A stretch of 64,000 nucleotides of DNA from Acidovorax sp. NCPPB 4044 (lineage in GTDB: Bacteria; Pseudomonadota; Gammaproteobacteria; Burkholderiales; Burkholderiaceae_C), in NCBI RefSeq assembly GCF_028069655.1, contig NZ_JAMCOS010000001.1, forward strand, positions 2,696,001-2,760,000. The letters run 5' to 3'. This document shows, one piece after another, positions 26,691-36,898 of this stretch. Both the position numbers and the translations under genes were made by a program. A model generated the notes under the pieces. The model worked only from the letters and a program-made list of their open reading frames with translations. It ran no database searches and had not been told where the DNA came from. Numbering within the stretch: the first letter of the stretch is position 1; every line of letters starts with the position of its first letter.

Positions 26691-28499
26691 ATGAGCTACA
26701 CCAAAGCGAACATCACCACGCGCAAGTTCGACGTCGTCATCGTCGGCGCCGGCGGCTCCGGCATGCGCGCCGCGCTCGAACTCTCCCGCGCGGGCCTGAA
26801 CGTGGCCTCGCTCTCCAAGGTCTTCCCCACGCGCTCGCACACCGTGGCGGCGCAGGGCGGCGTGTCGGCATCGCTCGGCAACATGAGCGAAGACAACTGG
26901 CACTACCACTTCTACGACACCATCAAGGGCTCCGACTGGCTGGGCGACCAGGACGCCATCGAGTTCATGTGCCGCGAAGCCCCCAAGGTGGTGTATGAGC
27001 TGGAACACTTCGGCATGCCGTTCGACCGCAACCCCGACGGCACCATCTACCAGCGTCCCTTCGGCGGACACACGGCCAACTACGGCGAGAAGCCCGTGCA
27101 GCGCGCCTGCGCCGCGGCCGACCGCACGGGCCACGCCATGCTGCACACGCTCTACCAGCAGAACGTGAAGGCCAAGACGAACTTCTTCGTCGAATGGATG
27201 GCCCTGGACCTGATCCGCGACGCCTCGGGCGACGTGGTCGGCGTGACGGCCCTCGAGTTGGAAACCGGCGAGCTGTACGCGCTGCAGGCCAAGGCCGTGC
27301 TGCTGGCCACCGGCGGCGCGGGCCGCATCTTCGCGGCTTCCACCAACGCCTTCATCAACACCGGTGACGGCCTGGGCATGGCCGCACGTGCCGGCATTCC
27401 GCTGCAGGACATGGAGTTCTGGCAGTTCCACCCCACCGGCGTGGCCGGCGCGGGCGTGCTGCTGACCGAAGGCTGCCGCGGCGAAGGCGCCATCCTGCTC
27501 AACAGCAACGGCGAACGCTTCATGGAGCGCTACGCGCCCACCCTGAAGGATCTGGCGCCGCGCGACTTCGTCTCGCGCTCGATGGACCAGGAAATCAAGG
27601 AAGGCCGTGGCTGCGGTCCCAACAAGGACTACGTGCTGCTCAAGCTCGACCACCTGGGCGCGGAAACCATCCACAAGCGCCTGCCGTCGGTGTATGAGAT
27701 CGGCGTCAACTTCGCCAACGTGGACATCACCAAGGAACCGATCCCCGTGGTGCCCACCATCCACTACCAGATGGGCGGCATCCCGACCAACATCAACGGG
27801 CAGGTCGTGATCCAGAACGGCGACGTGCACAACCAGGTGGTGAACGGACTCTACGCCGTGGGCGAGTGCTCATGCGTGTCGGTGCACGGCGCGAACCGCC
27901 TGGGCACCAATTCGCTGCTCGACCTGCTGGTGTTCGGCAAGTCCGCCGGCCGCCACATCGTGGACATGGTCAAGAACAGCGGCGAGCACAAGCCCCTGCC
28001 CGCCGATGGAACCGAGCGCACGCTGGCCCGCCTCAACCAGTTGCAGGACTCCAGCCAGGGCATCTACGCGCAGGACATCGCCAACGACATCCGCGCATCG
28101 ATGCAGCAGCATGCCGGCGTGTTCCGCACGCAGGAAAGCATGGACGAAGGCGTCGTGAAGATCAACGCGATCCGCGAGCGCGTGGGCGCCATCACGCTGA
28201 AGGACAAGTCCAAGGTGTGGAACACGGCACGCATGGAAGCGCTCGAAGTGGACAACCTCATCGAGGTCGCCCAGGCCACCATGACCTCGGCCGCGGCGCG
28301 CCGCGAATGCCGCGGCGCGCACACGGTGTACGACTACGAGCACCCTGCCGACCACCCCGAATTCCCGCTGGGCCGCAACGACAAGGAGTGGATGAAGCAC
28401 ACGCTGTGGCACAGCGAGAGCAACACCCTCACCTACAAGCCTGTGAATCTGAAGCCCCTGACCGTGGACAGCGTGCCGCCCAAGGTCCGCACGTTCTGA
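26691..28499 (+). CDS. sdhA: Succinate dehydrogenase flavoprotein subunit
   Basis: 602 residues, catalytic FAD subunit that oxidises succinate to fumarate. Visible are the FAD fold VVIVGAGGSGMRAALELSR, the flavinylation site FPTRSHTVAAQGG (His covalently linked to FAD), the substrate region HPTGVAGAGVLLTEGCRGEG and the C-terminal RTFxx-type ending. ATG 26691 follows a short spacer after sdhD; an earlier in-frame start at 26619 overlaps sdhD and has no conserved residues. The FAD-inserting factor SdhE is encoded downstream. Confidence 0.97.
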   Translation: MSYTKANITTRKFDVVIVGAGGSGMRAALELSRAGLNVASLSKVFPTRSHTVAAQGGVSASLGNMSEDNWHYHFYDTIKGSDWLGDQDAIEFMCREAPKVVYELEHFGMPFDRNPDGTIYQRPFGGHTANYGEKPVQRACAAADRTGHAMLHTLYQQNVKAKTNFFVEWMALDLIRDASGDVVGVTALELETGELYALQAKAVLLATGGAGRIFAASTNAFINTGDGLGMAARAGIPLQDMEFWQFHPTGVAGAGVLLTEGCRGEGAILLNSNGERFMERYAPTLKDLAPRDFVSRSMDQEIKEGRGCGPNKDYVLLKLDHLGAETIHKRLPSVYEIGVNFANVDITKEPIPVVPTIHYQMGGIPTNINGQVVIQNGDVHNQVVNGLYAVGECSCVSVHGANRLGTNSLLDLLVFGKSAGRHIVDMVKNSGEHKPLPADGTERTLARLNQLQDSSQGIYAQDIANDIRASMQQHAGVFRTQESMDEGVVKINAIRERVGAITLKDKSKVWNTARMEALEVDNLIEVAQATMTSAAARRECRGAHTVYDYEHPADHPEFPLGRNDKEWMKHTLWHSESNTLTYKPVNLKPLTVDSVPPKVRTF

Positions 28500-28529
28500 T
28501 CCGACCCACGAGACCAACACAACACCACC

Positions 28530-29231
28530 ATGAAGCGCACCTTTCAAATCTACCGCTACGACCCGGACAAGGACGCCAAGCCCTACATGCAGACCGTCGA
28601 GATCGAACTCGACGGCCATGAGCGCATGCTGCTCGACGCGCTGGTCAAGCTGAAAGAACAGGATCCGTCCATCTCGTTCCGCCGCTCGTGCCGCGAAGGC
28701 GTCTGCGGCTCCGATGCAATGAACATCAACGGCAAGAACGGCCTTGCGTGCCTCACCAACATGAACACGCTCAAGGGCACGATCGTGCTGAAGCCGCTGC
28801 CCGGCCTGCCCGTGATCCGCGACCTGATCGTGGACATGACGCAGTTCTTCAAGCAGTACCACTCGATCAAGCCGTACCTCATCACGGAAGGCATCACGCC
28901 CGAGAAGGAGCGCCTGCAGTCCCCCGAAGAGCGCGACGAGCTGAACGGCCTGTACGAGTGCATCCTGTGCGCGAGCTGCTCCACGAGCTGCCCGAGCTTC
29001 TGGTGGAACCCCGACAAGTTCGTGGGCCCGGCCGGCCTGCTGCAGGCCTACCGCTTCATCGCCGACAGCCGCGACGAAGCCACTGGCGCACGCCTGGACA
29101 ACCTCGAAGACCCCTACCGCCTGTTCCGTTGCCACACCATCATGAACTGCGTGGAAGTCTGCCCCAAGGGCCTGAATCCCACGAAGGCCATCGGCAAGAT
29201 CAAGGAACTGATGGTGCGCCGCGCCGTCTGA
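28530..29231 (+). CDS. sdhB: Succinate dehydrogenase iron-sulfur subunit
   Basis: 233 residues with three Fe-S clusters. The [2Fe-2S] ligands are in SCREGVCGSDAMNI and GLACLTNM. The [4Fe-4S] and [3Fe-4S] ligands are in ECILCASCSTSCPSFWW and RCHTIMNCVEVCPKGLNP. It passes electrons from FAD to ubiquinone. It lies 30 bases after sdhA and eight bases before sdhE. Confidence 0.97.
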   Translation: MKRTFQIYRYDPDKDAKPYMQTVEIELDGHERMLLDALVKLKEQDPSISFRRSCREGVCGSDAMNINGKNGLACLTNMNTLKGTIVLKPLPGLPVIRDLIVDMTQFFKQYHSIKPYLITEGITPEKERLQSPEERDELNGLYECILCASCSTSCPSFWWNPDKFVGPAGLLQAYRFIADSRDEATGARLDNLEDPYRLFRCHTIMNCVEVCPKGLNPTKAIGKIKELMVRRAV

Positions 29232-29239
29232 CCGGGACG

Positions 29240-29533
29240 ATGGCAGAAGACGCGCTCGACGACCGCGAAGTCGCCAAGCTCCGGTGGCGCAGCCGCCGGG
29301 GCCTGGTGGAGAACGACCTCTTCATCGAGCAGTTCTTCGCCACCCATGGCTCCCGCCTGACGCATCGCCAGGCGCAGGGCATCACCACCCTGATGGATCT
29401 CTCCGACAACGACCTGCTGGACCTGCTGCTGCGGCGCAAGGAACCCGCGGGCGAGGTCGACACGGCAGAGGTCAGGGAGGTGCTCGAACTGCTGCGCCGC
29501 CGAGCGCCGGCAACTCCACCGCTTGCGGGCTAA
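29240..29533 (+). CDS. sdhE: FAD assembly factor SdhE
   Basis: 97 residues, small acidic helical protein of the SdhE/CptB (DUF339) family that promotes covalent attachment of FAD to SdhA. The family signature RWRSRRGLVENDLFIEQFF contains the RGxxE motif. The C-terminal tail is slightly longer than usual. It lies between sdhB and gltA in the same operon, the normal position in betaproteobacteria. Confidence 0.92.
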   Translation: MAEDALDDREVAKLRWRSRRGLVENDLFIEQFFATHGSRLTHRQAQGITTLMDLSDNDLLDLLLRRKEPAGEVDTAEVREVLELLRRRAPATPPLAG

Positions 29534-29557
29534 CCACTACCACCCTAGGAAACTCAA

Positions 29558-30868
29558 ATGAAACTGGCAGACAACAAAGCAACGCTCTCGTTCAGCAATG
29601 GCAGCCCGAGCGTGGAATTGCCCGTGTACCACGGCAGCGTGGGTCCGGACGTGGTGGATATCCGCAAGCTCTACGCCCAGACGGGCATGTTCACGTACGA
29701 CCCGGGCTTCCTGTCGACGGCGGCCTGCCAGTCGTCGATCACCTACATCGACGGCGACAAGGGCGAGCTGCTGTACCGCGGCTACCCCATCGAGCAACTC
29801 GCCACGAACTGCGACTACCTCGAGACCTGCTACCTGCTGCTGAAGGGCGAGCTGCCCAACGCCACTCAGAAGCAGGAGTTCAGCAGCAGCGTGACCAAGC
29901 ACACGATGGTCAACGAGCAGATGCAGTTCTTCCTGCGTGGCTTCCGCCGCGACGCGCACCCGATGGCCGTGCTCACGGGCCTGGTGGGCGCCCTGTCGGC
30001 CTTCTACCACGACAGCACCGACATCAATAACCCGCAGCACCGCGAGATCTCGGCCATCCGCCTGATCGCCAAGATGCCGACGCTGGTCGCGATGGCCTAC
30101 AAATACGGCGTGGGCCAGCCCTACATGTACCCGCAGAACGACCTGAGCTATGCCGGCAACTTCCTGCGCATGATGTTCGGCACGCCCTGCGAGGAGTACA
30201 AGGTCAACCCCGTGCTCGAACGCGCGCTGGACCGCATCTTCATCCTGCACGCGGACCACGAGCAGAACGCCTCTACCTCCACCGTGCGCCTGTGCGGCTC
30301 GTCCGGCACGAACCCGTTCGCGGCCATCGCGGCCGGCGTGGCCTGCCTCTGGGGCCCCGCCCACGGCGGCGCCAACGAAGCGGCGCTGAACATGCTGCAC
30401 GACATCCAGGCCCAGGGCGGCGTGGAAAAGATCGGCGAGTTCATCAAGCAGGTCAAGGACAAGAACTCCGGTGTGAAGCTCATGGGCTTCGGCCACCGCG
30501 TGTACAAGAACTACGACCCGCGCGCCAAGCTCATGCAGGAAACCTGCAATGAAGTGCTGGCCGAACTGGGCCTGGAAAAGGACCCGCTGTTCGCCCTGGC
30601 CAAGGAACTGGAAAAGATCGCCCTGGAAGACGACTACTTCGTGCAGCGCAAGCTCTACCCGAACGTCGACTTCTACTCCGGCATCGTGCAGCGCGCCATC
30701 GGCATCCCCGTGAACCTGTTCACCGGCATCTTCGCGCTGGCCCGCACCGTGGGCTGGATCGCCCAGCTGAACGAAATGATCGGCGACCCCGAGTACAAGA
30801 TCGGCCGCCCGCGCCAGCTGTTCGTGGGCGCCGAGGCCCGCACGGTGAAGCCCATCGCCCAGCGTTGA
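29558..30868 (+). CDS. gltA: Citrate synthase
   Basis: 436 residues, the type II (hexameric, NADH-sensitive) form typical of Gram-negative bacteria. It condenses oxaloacetate with acetyl-CoA. Active-site residues are in [23 protein letters not shown] and [14 protein letters not shown]; the catalytic Asp lies in [10 protein letters not shown]. The N-terminal beta domain ([20 protein letters not shown]) is present. Last gene of the sdh operon, 24 bases after sdhE, followed by a strong terminator. Confidence 0.97.
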   Translation: MKLADNKATLSFSNGSPSVELPVYHGSVGPDVVDIRKLYAQTGMFTYDPGFLSTAACQSSITYIDGDKGELLYRGYPIEQLATNCDYLETCYLLLKGELPNATQKQEFSSSVTKHTMVNEQMQFFLRGFRRDAHPMAVLTGLVGALSAFYHDSTDINNPQHREISAIRLIAKMPTLVAMAYKYGVGQPYMYPQNDLSYAGNFLRMMFGTPCEEYKVNPVLERALDRIFILHADHEQNASTSTVRLCGSSGTNPFAAIAAGVACLWGPAHGGANEAALNMLHDIQAQGGVEKIGEFIKQVKDKNSGVKLMGFGHRVYKNYDPRAKLMQETCNEVLAELGLEKDPLFALAKELEKIALEDDYFVQRKLYPNVDFYSGIVQRAIGIPVNLFTGIFALARTVGWIAQLNEMIGDPEYKIGRPRQLFVGAEARTVKPIAQR

Positions 30869-30908
30869 TGCGCCGCGCGGCCCGCCGGCCGCGCCGCGAT
30901 CCGAAAGC

Positions 30909-30947
30909 AAAACCTCCCCCGGAGCCGTGCTCCGCGGGAGGTTTTTT
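30909..30947 (+). terminator. Rho-independent terminator of the sdh-gltA operon
   Basis: Long stem (30909-30924 with 30930-30945, one mismatch) around a 5-base loop, followed by six T residues. It begins 41 bases after the gltA stop. Confidence 0.92.
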
Positions 30948-30948
30948 C

Positions 30949-31375
30949 ATGGCGGCACGTTCATGCGCGGCGCAGCACCTGGCCCGCGTGCGCATCCACC
31001 TGAACCTTCGCACTCGCGTGGGCCCCGCCGATTTCCGCAGCGGCGCGATCGATGCCTCGCTGGTGTTCGGCGACGGCCGGCGGCCCGGGCTGCAGAGCGA
31101 CTTCGTGCCGCGCTGGACCTGGCGCCCTACGCCGCACCGTCCTGGGTGGCGCGCTTCGGCGCGTGCATCGCCGCCACCACGCCGCGCGCCGCCCTGCTCC
31201 ACCACCACACGCTGCCGGACGCCTGGGAGCAGTGGTTCCGCTCCGGCGGCATCGACGCCGAGGCCATGCCAGGGGCTATTACCTCGTCTACCCGGAGGAA
31301 TCGGCCCGGCTGCCGGCACTGGGGACTTTCAGGCGCTGGCTGCTGGCCGGGGCCGCGCCCGCACCGTCGGCCTGA
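30949..31375 (+). pseudogene. Remnant of a GcvA-type LysR regulator (frameshifts, missing HTH)
   Basis: Three pieces of a LysR substrate-binding domain occur in order but in different frames. RVRIHLNLRTRVGPADFRSG...DASLVFGDGRRPGLQS is in one frame (about 30979-31125). WVARFGACIAATTPRAALLHHHTLPDAWEQWF is in the next (about 31144-31270). GYYLVYPEESARLPALGTF is in the third (about 31277-31375). The DNA-binding N-terminus is absent, and about 40 codons seem lost between pieces two and three. At least two frameshifts plus deletions make this a dead gene. It begins directly after the gltA terminator. Confidence 0.75.
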
Positions 31376-31393
31376 CGGCTCCGCGCACCCGGT

Positions 31394-32389
31394 TCAGGCG
31401 CGCCGGGCCGGCTCGCCGAACCGCTCCCGGTACGCCTGCGGCGCAATGCCCAGGTGCCGCACGAACAGGTGCCGCAGCGCCTGCTCGGACCCCAGCCCGA
31501 CGCGCGCGGCCACGGTCTTGAGCGGCAGCGCCGCCTGCGCTTCGAGCAGCCGGCGCGCTGCCTCCAGCCGCGCCGATTCGACGAAGGCCGAGGGCGCCTG
31601 CCCCGTCTCCTGCACGAAGAGGCGGCGGAAGTGGCGCTCGCTCATGGCCGCGCGGCCGGCCAGCACCGCCAGCGTGAGCGGCTCGGCCAGGTGCTGCAGC
31701 GCCCAGTCCTGCACGGCCTTCACGCCGCGGTGCGCGGTGGCCTGGCTTTCGAGCTGCACGCTGAACTGCGACTGCCCGCCCGGCCGCTGGAGGTACATGA
31801 CGAGGTCGCGCGCCACTTCCAGCGCCAGCGCATGGCCGAAGTCCTCCTCCACCAGGGCCAGCGCGAGATCGATGCCCGCCGTCACGCCCGCGGAGGTCCA
31901 GAGGTGGCCGTCGCGCACGTAGATGGCGTCGGGATCGACCTCGACGGCCGGGTACTGCGCCTGCAGCCGGTCCGCCACGCCCCAGTGGGTGGCCGCCCGC
32001 CGCCCGTCCAGCAGGCCGGCCGCCGCCAGGAAGAAGCTGCCCGAGCACAGCGCCACCATGCGGCGCACGCGCGGGCCGGCGGCGCGGGCCCAGTCCACGA
32101 TGGCCGGCGATGCGGCCAGGGCGCCGCCGATGTCGCGCGAGCCCACCAGCAGCGCCGTGTCGGGCAGCGCCCCGGCATCCAGCGCCTGGGTGGCCTCCAG
32201 CGTCATCAGCGTGTCGGAGCGCACCGGGCCGGGCGCCAGCGCCGCGATGGCGACCGCGTAGCCCGCGGGCCGGCCGCGCCGCACGAGGTGCACGTTGGCG
32301 TAATCGAACACCGAGAGCGGCCCCACGGCCTCCAGCGACTTGAAGCCCGGATAGACGACGATGTGGACGGACAGGGGCTGGGCTGGCAT
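31394..32389 (-). CDS. GlxA family transcriptional regulator (DJ-1/PfpI + AraC)
   Basis: 331 residues: an N-terminal DJ-1/PfpI-like domain (about 1-190) with a Cys at the nucleophile-elbow position ([19 protein letters not shown]), and a C-terminal AraC double helix-turn-helix (about 230-325; [21 protein letters not shown], then [17 protein letters not shown]). Such proteins sense small metabolites or stress. It is divergent from frmA across a 322-base gap, so it may control formaldehyde detoxification genes, but that is an inference. ATG 32389 precedes the conserved [19 protein letters not shown]. Confidence 0.85.
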   Translation of the reverse strand: MPAQPLSVHIVVYPGFKSLEAVGPLSVFDYANVHLVRRGRPAGYAVAIAALAPGPVRSDTLMTLEATQALDAGALPDTALLVGSRDIGGALAASPAIVDWARAAGPRVRRMVALCSGSFFLAAAGLLDGRRAATHWGVADRLQAQYPAVEVDPDAIYVRDGHLWTSAGVTAGIDLALALVEEDFGHALALEVARDLVMYLQRPGGQSQFSVQLESQATAHRGVKAVQDWALQHLAEPLTLAVLAGRAAMSERHFRRLFVQETGQAPSAFVESARLEAARRLLEAQAALPLKTVAARVGLGSEQALRHLFVRHLGIAPQAYRERFGEPARRA

Positions 32390-32561
32390 GGGGCGGGATG
32401 GAAAACGTGAAGGCAGGGCGCAACGACACGGTTGCGGGGAACGCGGGAACACAAGGAGCGGAAGGCCGCGGACCGCGCCGGCCGGGGCGCCGCCCACCCG
32501 GCGGCAGCACGCGGGATTCGGACAAACCGGGCCGGCAACCGGACATCCGCAGGCGTGGCGC

Positions 32562-32590
32562 TGGTCAGGCGGCCCTGCCTTGTCTATAAA
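32562..32590 (+). promoter_or_regulatory. Predicted frmA promoter
   Basis: TGGTCA (32562-32567) and TATAAA (32585-32590) with a 17-base spacer, giving a leader of about 115 bases before frmA (32712). It lies in the 322-base gap between the divergent GlxA-like gene and frmA; no other clear site was seen in that gap. Confidence 0.4.
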
Positions 32591-32711
32591 GCAGGGATTC
32601 CTCCCATCCGCCGCCACGGCCAGCTGGCCCACCGGCGGGTTGCGGGATTGTCCCCGATCGCTGCGGCGCCTCCGCGCCGCGTGCCTCCCACCCCTCACCG
32701 ACCGAAGCACC

Positions 32712-33818
<1,107 letters not shown>

Positions 33819-33827
33819 CCCAAAGCG

Positions 33828-33876
33828 CTCCATGCCGCCGTATCCATTACGAAGTTTGCTACAAAATCAATAGCAA
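33828..33876 (+). repeat. 49-bp dispersed repeat, copy 2
   Basis: CTCCATGCCGCCG at 33828-33840, then TTTGCTAC ... ATAGCAA ending at 33876. It lies nine bases after the frmA stop. The A at its end is the first base of the fghA start codon. Most diverged copy of the four, with TACGAAG replacing TGAATAG. Confidence 0.75.
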
Positions 33877-34826
33877 TGACCTACATCCCCATACCGACCC
33901 CCGACGACGTGAAGGCCGCGCTCGAAGCCGCCGCCCGCAGGCCGGGCGCGGCCGCCGTGCCCGGGCTGGACCTGCTGAAGGAGCATGCGTGCTTCGGCGG
34001 CTCCCAGCGCTTCTACCGCCATGCCTCCAGCGAGATCGGCCTGCCGATGCAGTTCTCGGTCTACCTGCCGCCCGCGGCGCTGGCCGAACCCACGCGGCCG
34101 GTGCCCACGCTCATGTACCTCGCGGGCCTCACCTGCACCGAGGAAACCTTCATGGTGAAGGCCGGCGCGCAACGCTACGCGGCCGAGCACGGCATCGCGC
34201 TGGTCTCGCCCGACACCAGCCCGCGCGGCCCCGAGGCCGAATCCATCGAAGGCGCCACCGCCGACTGGGATTTCGGCATCGGCGCGGGCTTCTACCTCGA
34301 CGCGACCGAAGCGCCCTGGAACCGCCACTGGCGCATGGAGAGCTACATCGTGCGCGAGCTGGTGCCGCTGCTGGGCCGCCTGCTGCCCATCGACACCGCG
34401 CGCCTCGGGCTCATGGGCCACTCCATGGGCGGCCACGGCGCGCTCACGCTGGCCCAGCGCCACCCGGGCGTGTTCCGCTCGCTGTCGGCCATCGCGCCGA
34501 TCTGCGCGGCGTCGCAGTGCGCCTGGGGCGACAAGGCCTTCCGCAACTACTTCGGCGTGGTCTGCAAGACCTGGCAGGCGCACGACGCCACGGTGCTCAT
34601 GCAGAAGCAGAAGTCGGCGCCCTACCCGGGCGGCATCCTGATCGACCAGGGCATGGCCGACGCCTTCCTCGCCGAGCAGCTGCACCCGCACGTGTTCGAG
34701 GCCGCGTGCGGCCTCGTCCGGCAGCCGCTCACGCTGCGCCGCCATGCGGAGTACGACCACGGCTACTACTTCATCCAGACGGTGATCGGCGACCACGTCG
34801 CCCACCACGCACGGCAACTGGGCTGA
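33876..34826 (+). CDS. fghA: S-formylglutathione hydrolase
   Basis: 316 residues, alpha/beta-hydrolase esterase releasing formate and glutathione, the step after FrmA. Catalytic Ser is in LMGHSMGGHGALTL, His in RRHAEYDHGYYF, and the family opening EHACFGGSQRFYRH is present. The family normally starts only a few residues before that motif; here about 35 extra residues precede it, and the ATG overlaps the end of the 49-bp repeat. GTG 33957, with fewer extra residues, is an alternative start. It sits 57 bases after frmA. Confidence 0.92.
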   Translation: MTYIPIPTPDDVKAALEAAARRPGAAAVPGLDLLKEHACFGGSQRFYRHASSEIGLPMQFSVYLPPAALAEPTRPVPTLMYLAGLTCTEETFMVKAGAQRYAAEHGIALVSPDTSPRGPEAESIEGATADWDFGIGAGFYLDATEAPWNRHWRMESYIVRELVPLLGRLLPIDTARLGLMGHSMGGHGALTLAQRHPGVFRSLSAIAPICAASQCAWGDKAFRNYFGVVCKTWQAHDATVLMQKQKSAPYPGGILIDQGMADAFLAEQLHPHVFEAACGLVRQPLTLRRHAEYDHGYYFIQTVIGDHVAHHARQLG

Positions 34827-34854
34827 TTGCCGCGCGGCCGCCGGGGCCTCGCCG

Positions 34855-34874
34855 CCCCGGCCTTTCGGGGTTTT
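34855..34874 (+). terminator. Probable terminator after fghA
   Basis: CCCCG (34855-34859) and CGGGG (34866-34870) followed by TTTT; an overlapping alternative stem CCGGGGC/GCCCCGG (34841-34847, 34854-34860) precedes it. It lies about 30 bases after the fghA stop. The rest of the gap to 35093 shows nothing recognisable. Confidence 0.5.
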
Positions 34875-35093
34875 CCCCATCTTCCTCGCCCACCCGCCGG
34901 GTCTAACGTCGGGACAGCTCGACCACAGAGCCGCGCCCGCCACAGGGCAGCGAACGCGAGGGAGGAACACCATGCCACGATGGAAGATGGCAGGCCGGAC
35001 GGCCTGCGCGCGCCCGCAGGCCTGCGCGGCGCCGGCCCCGGCGCGCGGCAGCGCCCAGCGCCCCGGTCCGTGCGCTCCGGGCGGCGGGCACGC

Positions 35094-35110
35094 ATTAATG
35101 CTGCCTTAAG
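35094..35110 (+). promoter_or_regulatory. PmrA-box-like direct repeat upstream of the phosphoethanolamine transferase
   Basis: ATTAAT, five bases, CTTAAG: two half-sites in direct repeat with 11-bp periodicity, closely matching the PmrA (BasR) box YTTAAK-N5-YTTAAG. It is placed immediately before a gene of the EptA type, a classical PmrA target. AT-rich hexamers of this kind stand out in the GC-rich surroundings. Confidence 0.55.
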
Positions 35111-35133
35111 CCGGCGTTTCCACACTGCCGGGC

Positions 35134-36852
35134 ATGTTCTCCGCAGCCTCGCTCCCGCTCCGCATGCCCTTCCGGGCCTCCCCGCAACGCGCCACCGCGC
35201 CGTCCCGTGCCGGCATGCACCCCATGGCCGTGCTCGCGCTCGCCAGCCTCTGGATGGGAACGGTCTGCAACCTGCCGCTCTGGCACGAGGTGCTGCGGCT
35301 GCCCGGCGCGCACACACTGCGCGGCTGGGCCTTCGCAGCCGCCTTCGTGGTGGCGGTGTCGTCCGCCACGGCCGCCGTGCTGGGGCTGCTGGCCTGGGGC
35401 CGCGCGCTCAAGCCGGTGCTGGCGGTGGCGGTGCTGGCCGCCGCCTCGGGCGCCTACTTCATCGGTGCCTACGGCATCGTGATCGATCCGGGCATGCTCA
35501 TCAACGTGGCGCAGACCGATGCCCACGAGGCCGCCGACCTGCTCAACTGGGGGCTGCCGCTCGCGATGCTGGCCATGGCCGGCCCGCCGCTTCTCTGGCT
35601 GGCCCGCGCACGCGTGCGGCCGCTGGGCTGGCGCCGGCGCGCGCTGCACCAGGGCGCCTTCGTGCTGGGCGCGCTGGCCATGGCCGTGCTCTGCATCCTC
35701 GCGGTGTTCCAGGATTTCTCGTCCACCATGCGCAACCACACGCGCATGCGCTACCTCATCAACCCGCTCAACAGCGTCTATGCCGTGGGCAGCCTGGCGG
35801 CCAAGCCGCTGCGCCACGACCGCGGGCCGCTGCAGCCGCTGGGCCGCGACGCGCACCTGGGCTCCAGCTACACCGCGCAGGCGCGCCCGCCGCTGCTGGT
35901 GCTGGTGCTGGGCGAGACCGGGCGCAGCGGCAACTTCGGCGTGAACGGCTACGCACGCAACACCACCCCGGAGCTGTCCGCGCGCCGCGACATCGCCACC
36001 GCCGCAGACGCCTGGTCGTGCGGCACCAGCACCGCCGCCTCGGTGCCGTGCATGTTCTCGCACCTGGGCAAGCAGGCCTACGAAAAGCGCGCGGCCGACT
36101 ACGAATCGCTCATGGACGTGCTGCAGCACGCGGGCCTGGCGGTGCTGTGGGTGGACAACCAGTCCGGCTGCAAGGGCGTGTGCGACCGCGTCCCCACGGC
36201 CAGCACCTCGGCCAGGCCCACCGACCCGCAATGGTGCGCCGACGGCAAGGAGTGCCTGGACGACGTGATGCTGCAGGGCCTGGATGCCCGCATCGCCGCG
36301 CTGCCGGCCGCGCAGCGCGAGCGCGGCGTGGTCGTGGTGCTGCACCAGATGGGCAGCCACGGCCCCGCGTACCACAAGCGCTCGCTGGCCTCGCAGAAGC
36401 CCTTCCAGCCCGAATGCCTGACCTCGGCCCTGCAGGAATGCTCGCGCGAGCAGGTGGTGAACGCGTACGACAACAGCATCGTCTCCACCGACCACTTCCT
36501 GAACAGCACCATCCAGTGGCTGGAAGCGCACTCGGGCAGCGCGCAGACCGCCATGGTCTACGTGGCCGACCACGGCGAATCGCTGGGCGAGAACAACATC
36601 TACCTGCACGGCATGCCCTACGCCATCGCCCCCGACGTGCAGAAGCACGTGCCGTGGATCACCTGGCTCTCGCCTGCCATGCAGCAGCGCACCGGCGTCG
36701 CCACCGCCTGCCTGCAGCAGGAGATGCGCACACAGCGCATCACGCACGACCACTATTTCCACTCGGTGCTGGGCCTGATGGACGTGCAGACCGGCGCCTA
36801 CCGGCCCGCGCTCGACATGTTCTCGGGCTGCCGGCACGCCGCGCAGGGCTGA
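35134..36852 (+). CDS. Phosphoethanolamine transferase, EptA/MCR family
   Basis: Up to 572 residues: five N-terminal membrane spans (to about 200), then a periplasmic sulfatase-fold catalytic domain. Zinc and catalytic residues are seen in VLGETGRSGNFG (Glu), GTSTAASVPCMFSH (nucleophile Thr), HQMGSHGP (His) and VADHGESLGENN (Asp-His), with several Cys pairs as in EptA. It adds phosphoethanolamine to lipid A and so reduces binding of cationic peptides. Start is uncertain: 35134 lies close to the promoter box, and 35164 or 35215 (MHPMAVLALASL, directly before the first span) may be used. Confidence 0.88.
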   Translation: MFSAASLPLRMPFRASPQRATAPSRAGMHPMAVLALASLWMGTVCNLPLWHEVLRLPGAHTLRGWAFAAAFVVAVSSATAAVLGLLAWGRALKPVLAVAVLAAASGAYFIGAYGIVIDPGMLINVAQTDAHEAADLLNWGLPLAMLAMAGPPLLWLARARVRPLGWRRRALHQGAFVLGALAMAVLCILAVFQDFSSTMRNHTRMRYLINPLNSVYAVGSLAAKPLRHDRGPLQPLGRDAHLGSSYTAQARPPLLVLVLGETGRSGNFGVNGYARNTTPELSARRDIATAADAWSCGTSTAASVPCMFSHLGKQAYEKRAADYESLMDVLQHAGLAVLWVDNQSGCKGVCDRVPTASTSARPTDPQWCADGKECLDDVMLQGLDARIAALPAAQRERGVVVVLHQMGSHGPAYHKRSLASQKPFQPECLTSALQECSREQVVNAYDNSIVSTDHFLNSTIQWLEAHSGSAQTAMVYVADHGESLGENNIYLHGMPYAIAPDVQKHVPWITWLSPAMQQRTGVATACLQQEMRTQRITHDHYFHSVLGLMDVQTGAYRPALDMFSGCRHAAQG

Positions 36853-36898
36853 AGGCCGGCACAGTGCGGTGCTACGCGCGCGGCGACAATGCCGCGCC

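Noticed and set aside
35134..36852. The phosphoethanolamine transferase as an acquired mcr resistance gene
   Set aside because: Codon use fits the surroundings, there are no mobile elements beside it, and a chromosomal EptA-type gene explains it.
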